NCBI RefSeq assembly: GCF_003441595.1
Contig: NZ_CP031848.1
Location: forward strand, 1,302,001-1,366,000
Source: Marinobacter sp. Arc7-DN-1
GTDB lineage: Bacteria; Pseudomonadota; Gammaproteobacteria; Pseudomonadales; Oleiphilaceae
Length of the DNA: 64,000 bases
Reading direction: 5' to 3'
Each line of letters opens with the position of its first letter. The stretch's first letter is position 1. The position numbers and the translations under genes were made by a program. Shown one piece after another: positions 10,280-19,113 of the stretch. The notes beneath the pieces were generated by a model. It was not told where the DNA came from. It saw only the letters and a list, made by a program, of their open reading frames with translations, and did not search any database.

Positions 10280-11335
10280 ATGGCAAAACGGCGACTGAAC
10301 AAACAGCAGCAATTCCGCATCAAGAGGGTCCAGGAAGAGCGAGCGGCCCGCGCGGCGCGCAAGGAAAGGAAGGTTCAGGAGCAGGCCGACGCTGGTGAGC
10401 TTGGGCCGGAGCAGGAAGGGTTAGTCATTGCTCACTATGGGCAACAGCTGGACGTGGAAGCACTGGAAGGTGAGCAAACCGGTGATGTAGTCCGGTGCTT
10501 TGTTCGAGCCAACATTGACAGCCTGGTGACCGGTGACAAGGTTGTCTGGCGACCGGGGCAAAATGAAACCGGCGTTATTGTTGCCCGCTGTGAGCGGCAG
10601 AATCTGCTGCAGCGGCCGGATAATTTTGGTGCCCTGAAGCCGGTGGCCGCAAACATTGATCATATTATTCTGGTGATAGCACCGGAGCCGGAGCCCCACG
10701 ACAACCTGATTGACCGGTACCTGGTGGCCGCGGAAATCACAGATATTCCGGCGGTGATTCTGCTTAACAAGACGGATCTGCTTACCAACAGAAACCGGCA
10801 AAGCATTGATGCCCTGCTCCGGCGCTATGAAGCGCTGGGTTATGAGGTTGTGCGTACATCTGCAGCCGAATCTGGCGATCAGCCGTCATCGGAGGTTGAG
10901 GCCCTGGTCAAGGATCAGACCAGCGTGTTCGTCGGGCAGTCCGGCGTGGGCAAGTCGTCGATTATCCAGACGTTGATGCCGGGTGAGGCAATTCGCGTGG
11001 GCGCCGTATCGGAGAGTACTGGCAAGGGTGTGCACACGACCACAACGGCCAAGCTGTTCCATCTGCCGATGGGAGGGGATCTGATCGATTCGCCGGGTAT
11101 CCGTGAGTTCGGCTTGTGGCACATGACACCGCAGGAGATCGAGCACGGGTTCCGGGAGATCCGGGACGTAATCGGTAACTGCAAATTCCGCAACTGCCGG
11201 CACATGGGGGATCCCGGCTGTGCGATTGACGCGGCGGCGGATCAGGGCAAGATCAGCCCGCAGCGGCTGAAAAGTTTCCACCGGATTCTTCAGGATATGT
11301 CGGAACAGCAGGCCCGCGGGCTGAAAGTGGACTAA
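10280..11335 (+). CDS. rsgA: Small ribosomal subunit biogenesis GTPase RsgA
   Basis: RsgA (YjeQ) is a circularly permuted GTPase that checks late 30S maturation. This 351-residue protein has a basic N-terminus (MAKRRLNKQQQFRIKR), an OB-fold, and then the permuted G domain: G4 LNKTDL comes first, then G1 GQSGVGKSSI, then G3 DSPGIREFG. A C-terminal zinc-binding region holds CKFRNCRHMGDPGC. The order orn/rsgA is common in gammaproteobacteria. A possible -10 (TATGAT at 10230) is present, but I see no good -35. Confidence 0.96.
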   Translation: MAKRRLNKQQQFRIKRVQEERAARAARKERKVQEQADAGELGPEQEGLVIAHYGQQLDVEALEGEQTGDVVRCFVRANIDSLVTGDKVVWRPGQNETGVIVARCERQNLLQRPDNFGALKPVAANIDHIILVIAPEPEPHDNLIDRYLVAAEITDIPAVILLNKTDLLTNRNRQSIDALLRRYEALGYEVVRTSAAESGDQPSSEVEALVKDQTSVFVGQSGVGKSSIIQTLMPGEAIRVGAVSESTGKGVHTTTTAKLFHLPMGGDLIDSPGIREFGLWHMTPQEIEHGFREIRDVIGNCKFRNCRHMGDPGCAIDAAADQGKISPQRLKSFHRILQDMSEQQARGLKVD

Positions 11336-11346
11336 CGGATCCTGCC

Positions 11347-12306
11347 CTACCAGTTCAGCTCGCCCGGTGCCGGCTGTTCTTTTTCCTTGCGCCATTCCCC
11401 ACTTTCAAGCCGCTCTCGGGCGGCTTCCTGCTCTGCTTCTGACGGGCGGGTAAGATCGATCAGGGGCTCATCGGTACGGCCCGCGCTGCTCTGGATGTTG
11501 TCTACGGTTTTCTTGTTCAGAACGATAATGGAAATGCGGCGGTTCACCGGCGCGGTCGGGTCTTCCTGATCGAACAGCACGGAGTCGCTCAGCCCTACCA
11601 CCCGGGCAATCTGTTCCCCCCGAACCCCGCCAGCAACGAGCGCCCGGCGGGCTGTATTGGCGCGGTCAGCCGACAGCTCCCAGTTGGTGTAGCCCGGCCG
11701 GCCACTGAACGGTGCCGAATCGGTATGCCCTGTAATACTGAGTTTGTTATCGACGGAACCCAGCGTCTTGGCCAGTTCAAACAGGATATCCTGAGAGTAG
11801 TATTTAAGCTCGGCGCGGCCGCTGTCGAACATGGGGCGGCCTGACCGGTCGACGATCTGGATGCGCAGGCCTTCATCGGTAATGTCGATCAACAGCTGGT
11901 CCTTGAACTCCTGCAGGGTTTCGTTCTGCTCGATGCGTTCTTTCAGCTCCTGGAATAACTCCTCCATACGACGCTGTTCGAGGGTTTCCGAGAGCTCGTC
12001 CACGACCTGGTCTTCGATCTGAATCTGGCTTGATTCGATATCGGGACTCGCCTCGTTTATGACCGAAGCGCTGCCCTCAAGATCCACCGGGTTCGGTGAG
12101 CCACCCTCGGTAAATCCTACCGGATCACGAAAATAACCTTCCACGGCCAGCTTTTGTTCAGGAGACGCCGTCGCGGTCAGCCAGAGCACCAGGAAAAACG
12201 CCATCATTGCGGTAGCGAAATCGGCAAACGCAACTTTCCAGGAACCACCGTGGTGCCCGGCTGCGACAACCTTTTTGCGTTTGATTATGATCGGCTGTTC
12301 TTCCAC
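11347..12306 (-). CDS. motB: Flagellar motor stator protein MotB
   Basis: MotB anchors the stator to peptidoglycan and carries the proton-binding aspartate. The N-terminus has basic residues and HHGGSWKVAFADFATAMMAFFLVLWL, in which the Asp of ADFATAMM is the conserved ion-binding residue in the single membrane helix. A Gln/Glu-rich coiled linker (about 95-160) leads to the C-terminal OmpA-like domain with ITGHTDSAPF and the NWELSADRANTARRAL motif. It is 319 residues long and lies 32 bases downstream of motA in an operon. Confidence 0.95.
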   Translation of the reverse strand: MEEQPIIIKRKKVVAAGHHGGSWKVAFADFATAMMAFFLVLWLTATASPEQKLAVEGYFRDPVGFTEGGSPNPVDLEGSASVINEASPDIESSQIQIEDQVVDELSETLEQRRMEELFQELKERIEQNETLQEFKDQLLIDITDEGLRIQIVDRSGRPMFDSGRAELKYYSQDILFELAKTLGSVDNKLSITGHTDSAPFSGRPGYTNWELSADRANTARRALVAGGVRGEQIARVVGLSDSVLFDQEDPTAPVNRRISIIVLNKKTVDNIQSSAGRTDEPLIDLTRPSEAEQEAARERLESGEWRKEKEQPAPGELNW

Positions 12307-12338
12307 GATTCGGCTCCGGAGATCAGTTGCAGGCGGTA

Positions 12339-13190
12339 TTACTTGGAACGAACGTGATCGTTCAGTTCCTGAAAACCGGGACGCTTGTCCGTCGGCAATG
12401 CCTTGCGACCGAATTCAATCGCCATCTGGGGCGCTTGCCCCGACACTGTGGCTACGATGGCCGACCTTACGCATTCGTAGGCCTTGAGTTCGTATTTGGC
12501 GGCGTGTTCCATGGCAATGGACGTGGGGCCGACGAAGCCATAACCCATGAAGATACCGAGAAAGGTACCAACAAGCGCCGCGGCAACACTCAGGCCGATC
12601 TTCTCAGGCCCCTCGCTCATGAAGTTCATGGTGATGACAATGCCAAGAACCGCGGCAACAATCCCGAGGCCGGGCAGCGCGTCCGCAATCTTGTTGACGG
12701 CGTGCGCAGACTCTTCGATTTCGTGCTGGCGACTGTCGATCTCGTTTTCCATCATGCCTTCCAGCTCATGGGCCGCCATGTTGCCAGAGCTGATAATACG
12801 CAAGTAATCGGTAATAAATGCCTGCAATTCTTTTGACTTCATGATGGCAGGGTAACGACTGAAGATCTGGCTGGACTCGGGATTATCGATGTCTTCTTCT
12901 ATTGCCATAACGCCCTGCTTTCGGGACTTGTCAAAAATCTCGTAAAGCAGGCTGAGAAGATCCATGTAGAACGATTTATTGTAGGGCGAACCGGTAAGCA
13001 GCTGAAAGCCGCGGCTAAACGTTTCCTTCAGGGTATGCATGGGGTTGGCAATGATGAATGACCCCAGAGCCGCGCCAAAAATTATCAGCACTTCTGTTGG
13101 CTGCCACAGCACCATGAGGTTGCCGCCATGGAGAACAAAGCCAGTAAATACACTGGCAATAACAATAACCGCACCGATGATCAGTAACAT
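12339..13190 (-). CDS. motA: Flagellar motor stator protein MotA
   Basis: MotA is the four-helix stator subunit that forms the proton channel with MotB and pushes on FliG. The protein has 283 residues, starting MLLIIGAVIVIASVFTGF. The cytoplasmic loop between helices 2 and 3 is large. The conserved PGLGIVAAVLGIVITM segment of helix 3 and the GTFLGIFMGYGFVGP segment of helix 4 are present. It is first in the motAB operon, with a sigma-28-like promoter directly upstream. Confidence 0.95.
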   Translation of the reverse strand: MLLIIGAVIVIASVFTGFVLHGGNLMVLWQPTEVLIIFGAALGSFIIANPMHTLKETFSRGFQLLTGSPYNKSFYMDLLSLLYEIFDKSRKQGVMAIEEDIDNPESSQIFSRYPAIMKSKELQAFITDYLRIISSGNMAAHELEGMMENEIDSRQHEIEESAHAVNKIADALPGLGIVAAVLGIVITMNFMSEGPEKIGLSVAAALVGTFLGIFMGYGFVGPTSIAMEHAAKYELKAYECVRSAIVATVSGQAPQMAIEFGRKALPTDKRPGFQELNDHVRSK

Positions 13191-13218
13191 GGTAACTAAG
13201 CACGCCTTATGTTCTTGG

Positions 13219-13245
13219 TTATCGGCCGGAGCCGGAAGTCTTCAC
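13219..13245 (-). promoter_or_regulatory. Probable FliA (sigma-28) promoter of motAB
   Basis: On the minus strand a perfect sigma-28 -10 box, GCCGATAA, lies at 13226-13219, about 29 bases before the motA ATG. The -35 box at the usual 15-base spacing (13245-13242) reads GTGA, a poor match to TAAA. Class 3 control of motAB by FliA is normal in motile gammaproteobacteria, so the call is plausible on sequence and context. Confidence 0.55.
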
Positions 13246-13364
13246 GCAAAAGGTGCCCTGATAATAGCAAGCCCCCCACAGAACCGCGAAGCCACGAAAC
13301 AATTTCTATACAGGTCGCAGTCTTTGTTAAACTTCGCGCCTTTGAGCGCAAAGGATCACTATTC

Positions 13365-14237
13365 ATGTTCGACAAGCTTTTTGTTCTGAGCCAGTACATC
13401 GCCCCGCAACGGGCGATTTCCCACCTGGCCGGTCGTCTGGCCGACGATGACCGTTCCCCCGCGCTCAAGAACCGGGTGATCCATTGGTTTATCGGCCGCT
13501 ACGGGGTAGACATGAGCGAAGCCGCCGAGCCGGATCCGGAAGCCTACCCGAGCTTCAACGCTTTCTTCACCCGGGCACTGAAACCGGGTATCCGACCACT
13601 GGCCGAAGGTGAAGAAACGCTGGTCAGCCCTGTTGATGGCGTGATCAGCCAGCTCGGCCAGGTAACTGGCGACCGGATATTCCAGGCCAAGGGCCAGTCC
13701 TTCAGCCTGAGCGAGCTGCTCGGCGGAATTGAGAAAACCACCGCGCCGTTTGCGGGGGGCGAATTTTCGACCATCTACCTCTCGCCCAAGGATTACCACC
13801 GGATCCACATGCCCATGGCCGGCACCCTTCGGGAGATGATCCACATTCCGGGCAAGCTGTTCTCGGTAAACCCCGTGACCGCTGAAAACGTTCCCAACCT
13901 GTTTGCCCGCAATGAGCGCGTTGCCTGCATCTTCGACACTGACGCAGGCCCCATGGCCCTGGTACTTGTGGGCGCCATGATTGTGGGCAGCGTGGAAACC
14001 CGCTGGGCGGGGGTCGTGGTGCCGGGCAGCAAAGGGGTTACCGCAACTCATTACGAAGGCGAGCAGGCCGTGACGTTTGCCAAGGGTGAGGAAATGGGCC
14101 GCTTCCGGTTGGGCTCGACCGTGATCATGGTAATGCCCAAGGGTGCAGTCAGTTGGAACAGTGATCAGATCGCCGGCAAGACCGTGCGCATGGGCGAGGC
14201 CTTTGGCACACTATCCCGGACACACTCTCCCGTGTAG
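13365..14237 (+). CDS. psd: Phosphatidylserine decarboxylase proenzyme
   Basis: Psd makes phosphatidylethanolamine from phosphatidylserine at the inner membrane. I place the start at ATG 13365 (MFDKLFVLSQYIAPQ) because AAAGGA lies 9 bases upstream and homologues begin here; the frame is open further upstream, but that segment is not protein-like. The protein is 290 residues. The LGST self-cleavage motif (GRFRLGSTVIM) near the C-terminus generates the pyruvoyl cofactor on Ser. DYHRIHMP and SPVDGVI hold the conserved His and Asp. All key residues are present. Confidence 0.95.
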   Translation: MFDKLFVLSQYIAPQRAISHLAGRLADDDRSPALKNRVIHWFIGRYGVDMSEAAEPDPEAYPSFNAFFTRALKPGIRPLAEGEETLVSPVDGVISQLGQVTGDRIFQAKGQSFSLSELLGGIEKTTAPFAGGEFSTIYLSPKDYHRIHMPMAGTLREMIHIPGKLFSVNPVTAENVPNLFARNERVACIFDTDAGPMALVLVGAMIVGSVETRWAGVVVPGSKGVTATHYEGEQAVTFAKGEEMGRFRLGSTVIMVMPKGAVSWNSDQIAGKTVRMGEAFGTLSRTHSPV

Positions 14238-14254
14238 GAGAACGGCTTTCCGAA

Positions 14255-15223
14255 TCATGCCCGCTCAAACGGAAATGCCAGCACCTCACGTATGTCCCCG
14301 GCGCCCAACTTGATCATCAGCAGGCGATCCAGCCCGAGCGCCACCCCGGAACACTCGGGCAGCCCCAGCCCGAGGGCTGCAAGAAAAGCCTCATCCAGCG
14401 CCATTTCCGGCTTCCCGGACCGTCGGCGCTGCTCATTATCCGCTTCAAAGCGGCGACGCTGTTCCCGTGGATCCGTCAGCTCCCAGTAGCCGTTGCAAAG
14501 CTCAAGGCCATTTATGTAAAGCTCGAACCGGTGCGCGGTTTCATGGCCATCCGACACGGAGACACGAGCCAGGGAGGCCTGAGCGGCCGGATAGCCAGTT
14601 ATGAATACCGGCCGTTGCGTACCAAGGTTCGGTTCAACCGCAAAACTCATCAGCAGGTCCAGGCAGCCATCGCGCCCCAGGTCCGCCAGCTGTTCCGGTT
14701 CCAGCCACTGCTCGCAGCGACGCATCAGCTCGCGGTCCGTGGCCTCAAAGGGGTCGATATTTGCCCACCATTCCATCGCGTCCCTGTAACGGATGACCTC
14801 CGGCGGCCGGCAACCAAGCCAGCCACATACAAGGTCTGAAACCTCGGCCATCAATGCCACGTCGTCAAACCCTTCGCGATACCATTCCAGCATGGAGAAC
14901 TCAGGGTTATGGCGTCGCCCAAGCTCGCCATTACGGAACACCCGGGAAACCTGATAAACCGAGCCGTAGCCCGCAGCCAGCAGGCGCTTCATGTGGTATT
15001 CAGGGGAGGTCTGTAGCCAGCCGCCGGTTCGGGCGCCGGCGGATACGTGCGCCTGAATGCCGTCCAGATTCGGATCGGTGACACCATGCTGCCCGAGAAT
15101 CGGTGTTTCAACTTCCAACACCCCTCTTTGCGCAAAAAAGCCGCGCACAAACCCCAGTTGTTGTGCACGGCTTTTCAAGGCAGCCTGCGAGGCAGAGGGC
15201 TGCCAGACAGGTTCTTTGGTCAT
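14255..15223 (-). CDS. epmA: EF-P beta-lysyltransferase EpmA (GenX/PoxA)
   Basis: EpmA is a shortened class II lysyl-tRNA synthetase paralogue that attaches (R)-beta-lysine to EF-P. It lacks the anticodon-binding domain: the protein is 322 residues from MTKEPVWQPSASQAAL. Class II motifs are visible (motif 2 RVFRNGELGRRHNPEFSMLEWY, motif 3 GVALGLDRLLMIKLG). I chose ATG 15223 over the longer frame because the extra 45 residues run into efp and are not family-like. The start is 7 bases after the efp stop, so the substrate and the modifying enzyme are in one operon. Confidence 0.94.
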   Translation of the reverse strand: MTKEPVWQPSASQAALKSRAQQLGFVRGFFAQRGVLEVETPILGQHGVTDPNLDGIQAHVSAGARTGGWLQTSPEYHMKRLLAAGYGSVYQVSRVFRNGELGRRHNPEFSMLEWYREGFDDVALMAEVSDLVCGWLGCRPPEVIRYRDAMEWWANIDPFEATDRELMRRCEQWLEPEQLADLGRDGCLDLLMSFAVEPNLGTQRPVFITGYPAAQASLARVSVSDGHETAHRFELYINGLELCNGYWELTDPREQRRRFEADNEQRRRSGKPEMALDEAFLAALGLGLPECSGVALGLDRLLMIKLGAGDIREVLAFPFERA

Positions 15224-15230
15224 GTCAGGG

Positions 15231-15806
15231 TTAACTGCTCTTGACCCGGTTGACGTACTCTCCGGAGCGCGTATCAACCTTGAGTACTTCACCGGTGGTG
15301 ATAAACAACGGCACATTGACCACGGCACCGGTTGAGAGGGTTGCCGGCTTGGAGCCACCCTGTGCCGTGTCGCCCTTCATGCCCGGATCGGTATCGACCA
15401 CTTCGAGTTCAACGAAATTGGGCGGCGTAACCGACAGCGGCGCACCGTTATACAGGGTCACTGTGTAGACATCCTGCTCTTTCAGCCACTTCAGGGTGTC
15501 ACCAACGGCCTTGGCATCAGCCGGGTACTGCTCGAAGGAGCCATCAGTAAGCATGAAATGCCAGAATTCCCCGTCGGTGTAGAGGTATTCCATATCCTGA
15601 TCAATCACATCCGCCGCTTCCAGGCTTTCACCGGATTTGAAGGTGCGTTCCCAGACACGATTGGTCATGAGGTTACGCAGTTTGACGCGGTTAAAGGCCT
15701 GCCCCTTTCCGGGTTTTACGAACTCGTTCTCGAGCATGATGCAGGGGTCGCCATCAAGCAAAACCTTGAGACCACTGCGAAATTCGTTGGTAGAATATGA
15801 AGCCAT
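15231..15806 (-). CDS. efp: Translation elongation factor P
   Basis: EF-P relieves ribosome stalling at polyproline stretches. Starting at [12 protein letters not shown] the protein is 191 residues, with the usual three beta domains. The modification loop is VKPGKGQAF, which places the target Lys at residue 34, as in the EpmA-modified EF-P of E. coli. An in-frame ATG 18 bases upstream (MSGGHF) is less likely. The C-terminus carries the conserved [24 protein letters not shown]. It forms an operon with epmA and is divergent from epmB. Confidence 0.96.
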   Translation of the reverse strand: MASYSTNEFRSGLKVLLDGDPCIMLENEFVKPGKGQAFNRVKLRNLMTNRVWERTFKSGESLEAADVIDQDMEYLYTDGEFWHFMLTDGSFEQYPADAKAVGDTLKWLKEQDVYTVTLYNGAPLSVTPPNFVELEVVDTDPGMKGDTAQGGSKPATLSTGAVVNVPLFITTGEVLKVDTRSGEYVNRVKSS

Positions 15807-15851
15807 GAAATGTCCACCTGACAAAATGCTGTTTAAAATTCAAAGGTCGCT

Positions 15852-16892
15852 ATGATACAGCGAACCCCCGCCCATATAGAAGCCCACCTTTCTGACCAGG
15901 AGCAACGCAGCTGGCAGCAACTGCTCTCGGAGTCGGTCACATCGCCTGAAGAGCTGCTCCGGCGCCTGGGACTTCCTGACGAGCTGTGGCTTTCCGGCGC
16001 ACGGCGGGGCCACCGGCTGTTTCCGATCCGGGTGCCGGAACCGTTCCTGGCCCGAATGGAAAAAGGCAACCCGGCCGACCCGCTGCTCAGGCAGGTGCTG
16101 CCACTTGAGGAGGAAACCGGCCATGTGCCGGGCTTTGTCAGCGATCCTCTGCAGGAGGCGGGCGCCATTCCGACCACCGGGCTGATCCGCAAATACCGCA
16201 GCCGGGCGTTGCTCATGGTCACCGGCCAGTGCGCGATCAACTGCCGGTACTGCTTTCGGCGGCACTTCCCCTATAACGAACAGCGTCTGAACCCGGAAGA
16301 CCGACAACGTGTTATCGACACCCTGGCGGCCAGCCCTGAGGTGAACGAGGTCATTTTCAGTGGTGGCGACCCGCTGGCGGTCAATGACCGGCTTCTCGCC
16401 CAGTGGGCATCAGCGATCAGTGGCATACCTCACATTCGCCGCCTGCGTCTGCATACCCGCCTGCCCGTGGTGATCCCCCAGAGGGTTTGCGATGAGTTGC
16501 TGAAGTGGCTGTCAACAACGCCTCTGCAGGTGGTTATTGTTCTGCACATCAACCACCCGGCGGAAATTGATCCCCCAACCCGCCGGGCATTGGGCTATCT
16601 GAGGGCAGCCGGTGCCACGCTGTTGAACCAGAGCGTTATCCTCCGGGGCGTGAATGATCAAGCTTTTGTTCTTGAAGCCCTGAGCGAGGCCCTGTTCGAT
16701 GCAGGTGTGCTACCCTATTATCTCCACGCCTTCGACCCGGTGGCCGGTGCGCACCATTACAATGTGCCCGATCAGGAGGCGAAGGAGCTAATGCATAAAC
16801 TGCTGGGAAGGCTGCCCGGGTTCCTGGTGCCAAAGCTTGTACGTGAAGAGCCAGGAAAGGATAGCAAGACCCCGATCAACCTGTTCCCGTGA
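15852..16892 (+). CDS. epmB: EF-P (R)-beta-lysine 2,3-aminomutase EpmB
   Basis: EpmB converts (S)-alpha-lysine to the (R)-beta-lysine that EpmA loads onto EF-P. It is a radical SAM, PLP-dependent enzyme of 346 residues. The cluster motif is CAINCRYCFRRHFPY, with three cysteines in CxxxCxxC. FSGGDPLAV is the SAM-binding glycine motif. The C-terminus (LLPYYLHAFDPVAGAHHY) has the PLP-binding region. Its start is only 45 bases from the divergent efp start, so the promoters must overlap. No epmC-type hydroxylase is seen nearby. Confidence 0.95.
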   Translation: MIQRTPAHIEAHLSDQEQRSWQQLLSESVTSPEELLRRLGLPDELWLSGARRGHRLFPIRVPEPFLARMEKGNPADPLLRQVLPLEEETGHVPGFVSDPLQEAGAIPTTGLIRKYRSRALLMVTGQCAINCRYCFRRHFPYNEQRLNPEDRQRVIDTLAASPEVNEVIFSGGDPLAVNDRLLAQWASAISGIPHIRRLRLHTRLPVVIPQRVCDELLKWLSTTPLQVVIVLHINHPAEIDPPTRRALGYLRAAGATLLNQSVILRGVNDQAFVLEALSEALFDAGVLPYYLHAFDPVAGAHHYNVPDQEAKELMHKLLGRLPGFLVPKLVREEPGKDSKTPINLFP

Positions 16893-17114
16893 CACGGTTC
16901 ACGAAAAAGGCCTCAAAATCACTTGTCAAAGATTGTCAACTCGTGATCTTCTCGCTTTTTGAAACTGGTTTGCTACTTTAAAGTCCAGTAACGTTTAACG
17001 ATAAAATATGTATTTACGGTGTTTTCCTGGCAGGCCGGCGGACAGCGATCAACCGCCAGCCGAGCAGGCCCAACCCCGGAATACCACCTGTGCTCCCGAT
17101 ATTGGCATGAATTC

Positions 17115-18920
17115 ATGGAAGGTATGACCCTGAAACCAGATCTCCGCGTTCCCGAACAGAAAACGGCCAGCCTGTCGTTCTGTGACACAACGCCCAAAGC
17201 ATTCAGGATCTGGACGGACCAGCTGCCGATGGCCAATATCGGTGAGGTATCACGGCAACTCTACCATGCCATCATTGAACTGAATCATCTGTTCCTGGCG
17301 CCGCATCTACGGATGCAATTTCTGGAAGTCATCCGTGAAAAAATTCACTTCGTCTGCAACGAACTCTCGCGACACTATCTGGGTCTTGCCGTCGCGCTTC
17401 CCGAAAAACAACGGAAAATCGCCAACCTGTCACAGGCACTGCAGTTACATCTGGCGGGTGGGTACAAGCTGTGCGTTCTCGAGTTCATTGACACCGGCGG
17501 GCTGGAAAAAAATCGCAGGCAGATTGCCAACGCCACTCACAGAGCCATTTACGAACTGGCAGCAACCATTCTGAGATCGCACCAGCTTTACTGCCCCAGC
17601 CCGGCCCGGAGCTGGCTCGAATGCCACCGCCTGTTCCGCTTCGCCTACCGCAACAAACTGTCCGTCATGCAGGTTGAAGACGACACCCTGCAACACCGCC
17701 GCACCAGTTCCGTTGCCGACAGCTATAAACGCATTCTGCTGCTCGGCTGTGCCCGGCCAAACCAACTCAGGCAGTCAGAGCTTCTCCAGGTGTACGAGTT
17801 ATTCGAGTCCTGGACAGATCACACACGTTGCGGGCCGGACATCGGCGATGACAGCCTGTTCGTCGTCAATATGGAAACGGATAATCCGCCGTTCTATCGC
17901 AGCCTGCTTGACAGGAACCCGGGCGATGACAGCTTCGGTTTCGACACCCGCGAGTTATCGTCCATGCTTTCGGACACACTGCATGCCCGCCGGGAACACA
18001 AAGAAACCGACCATGAGCTGACGGTTCCGGCGAAAGTCAGCGATACCCTGCTTACGCATCTCAGCCAGGCGCTGGGCATTCTCGCGAAAAGAAACTTCAA
18101 CCGTATTGCCAGCCAGGGATCCCTGGAAGTCTGCGTGGGCCTGACGGCCGCGCACTATTTTATTGCCGGCGAGAAAACCTTCACCGAATTCGTGAACGGC
18201 AATGACAGTAGTCATCAAGACGAGGAGAACCCGTTTATCCGTGCCTCGCGGCAGAAGCAGGACGCCTGGTCGGGCGCCCATGATGCCGAGCCAGGCGACG
18301 ACAGACTTCTTTCGGCCGATACCCCGATTAACTTCCGCGGCAGGTACGGCAACGCTCAGGGTCCTGGTATTGACAAAAACCGCCCAAAATCGCACCACTC
18401 TTTTCTGATAAACACGAGCCCGGGCGGTTACTGCGTCGCCTGGGAGAGCAACGTGCCCCCCTCGCTTCAGGCCGGCGAGGTGCTCGGAGTCCGGGAGCAG
18501 AAAAGCCACCCCTGGAGCGTCGCGGTTGTTCGCTGGATTCGCCAGATCAAAAACCACGGCACTCAGGTGGGCATAGAGCTTCTTGCGCCCAGCGCTTCGC
18601 CCTGCGGCGTTCGCCTGATCCAGAAAGTAGGCAACAGCAGCGAATATCTCCGGGGCCTGCTATTGCCGGAAATCAGCGTGGTGAATCAGTCGGCTACTCT
18701 GATTACACCAAGGTTGCCGTTCCAGTCAGGCAGCCGGATTTCATTACTCCACGACGGTCGGGAGGACCCGGGGCAGCTGTCGCGCAAAGTATCCTCCACA
18801 GGCAGCATTAGCCAGTTTGAACTCAAGTTACAGAATGCCGCAGCACTGACCACCGGCACACCGGTGGCACCGTCCCGCGCCAGTGAGGATGAGTTCGACT
18901 CCCTCTGGCCATCGTTATAA
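17115..18920 (+). CDS. Uncharacterised protein with a C-terminal PilZ-like segment, next to fimX
   Basis: I do not recognise the full-length family. From MEGMTLKPDLRVPE the protein is about 601 residues; GTG 17019 and ATG 17124 are alternative starts and none has a strong ribosome binding site. The first two thirds look helical and soluble, without a signal peptide. From about residue 425 the sequence reads FLINTSPGGYCVAW, which fits the (D/N)xSxxG signature of PilZ domains. It is followed by beta-rich sequence with an AVVRWIR segment, which is also PilZ-like. The Arg-rich half of the c-di-GMP site is less clear (KNRPKS). Position directly before a FimX homologue suggests a role in c-di-GMP or type IV pilus control, by inference. 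Confidence 0.6.
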   Translation: MEGMTLKPDLRVPEQKTASLSFCDTTPKAFRIWTDQLPMANIGEVSRQLYHAIIELNHLFLAPHLRMQFLEVIREKIHFVCNELSRHYLGLAVALPEKQRKIANLSQALQLHLAGGYKLCVLEFIDTGGLEKNRRQIANATHRAIYELAATILRSHQLYCPSPARSWLECHRLFRFAYRNKLSVMQVEDDTLQHRRTSSVADSYKRILLLGCARPNQLRQSELLQVYELFESWTDHTRCGPDIGDDSLFVVNMETDNPPFYRSLLDRNPGDDSFGFDTRELSSMLSDTLHARREHKETDHELTVPAKVSDTLLTHLSQALGILAKRNFNRIASQGSLEVCVGLTAAHYFIAGEKTFTEFVNGNDSSHQDEENPFIRASRQKQDAWSGAHDAEPGDDRLLSADTPINFRGRYGNAQGPGIDKNRPKSHHSFLINTSPGGYCVAWESNVPPSLQAGEVLGVREQKSHPWSVAVVRWIRQIKNHGTQVGIELLAPSASPCGVRLIQKVGNSSEYLRGLLLPEISVVNQSATLITPRLPFQSGSRISLLHDGREDPGQLSRKVSSTGSISQFELKLQNAAALTTGTPVAPSRASEDEFDSLWPSL

Positions 18921-19113
18921 TCTTGCCAAACTGAGACGCCGGAGCCCCGGAGAGGGTTGTTATTGAACCGCAACCCCTGCATCATTCAGCGATAGTGAAT
19001 GACCGGCCTTGCGACACCCGCAAACCGTTGACTGCAAGTTACTGTATTCAAACAGATCGCAGACTGCTAACGGTGGCCGCCTCCGCCAATGTGTATCACG
19101 AGACGTCTTACGA

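Noticed and set aside
13209..13364. 52-codon N-terminal extension of psd
   Set aside because: The extension covers the motA promoter region and is not family-like; ATG 13365 has a ribosome binding site and matches homologue starts.
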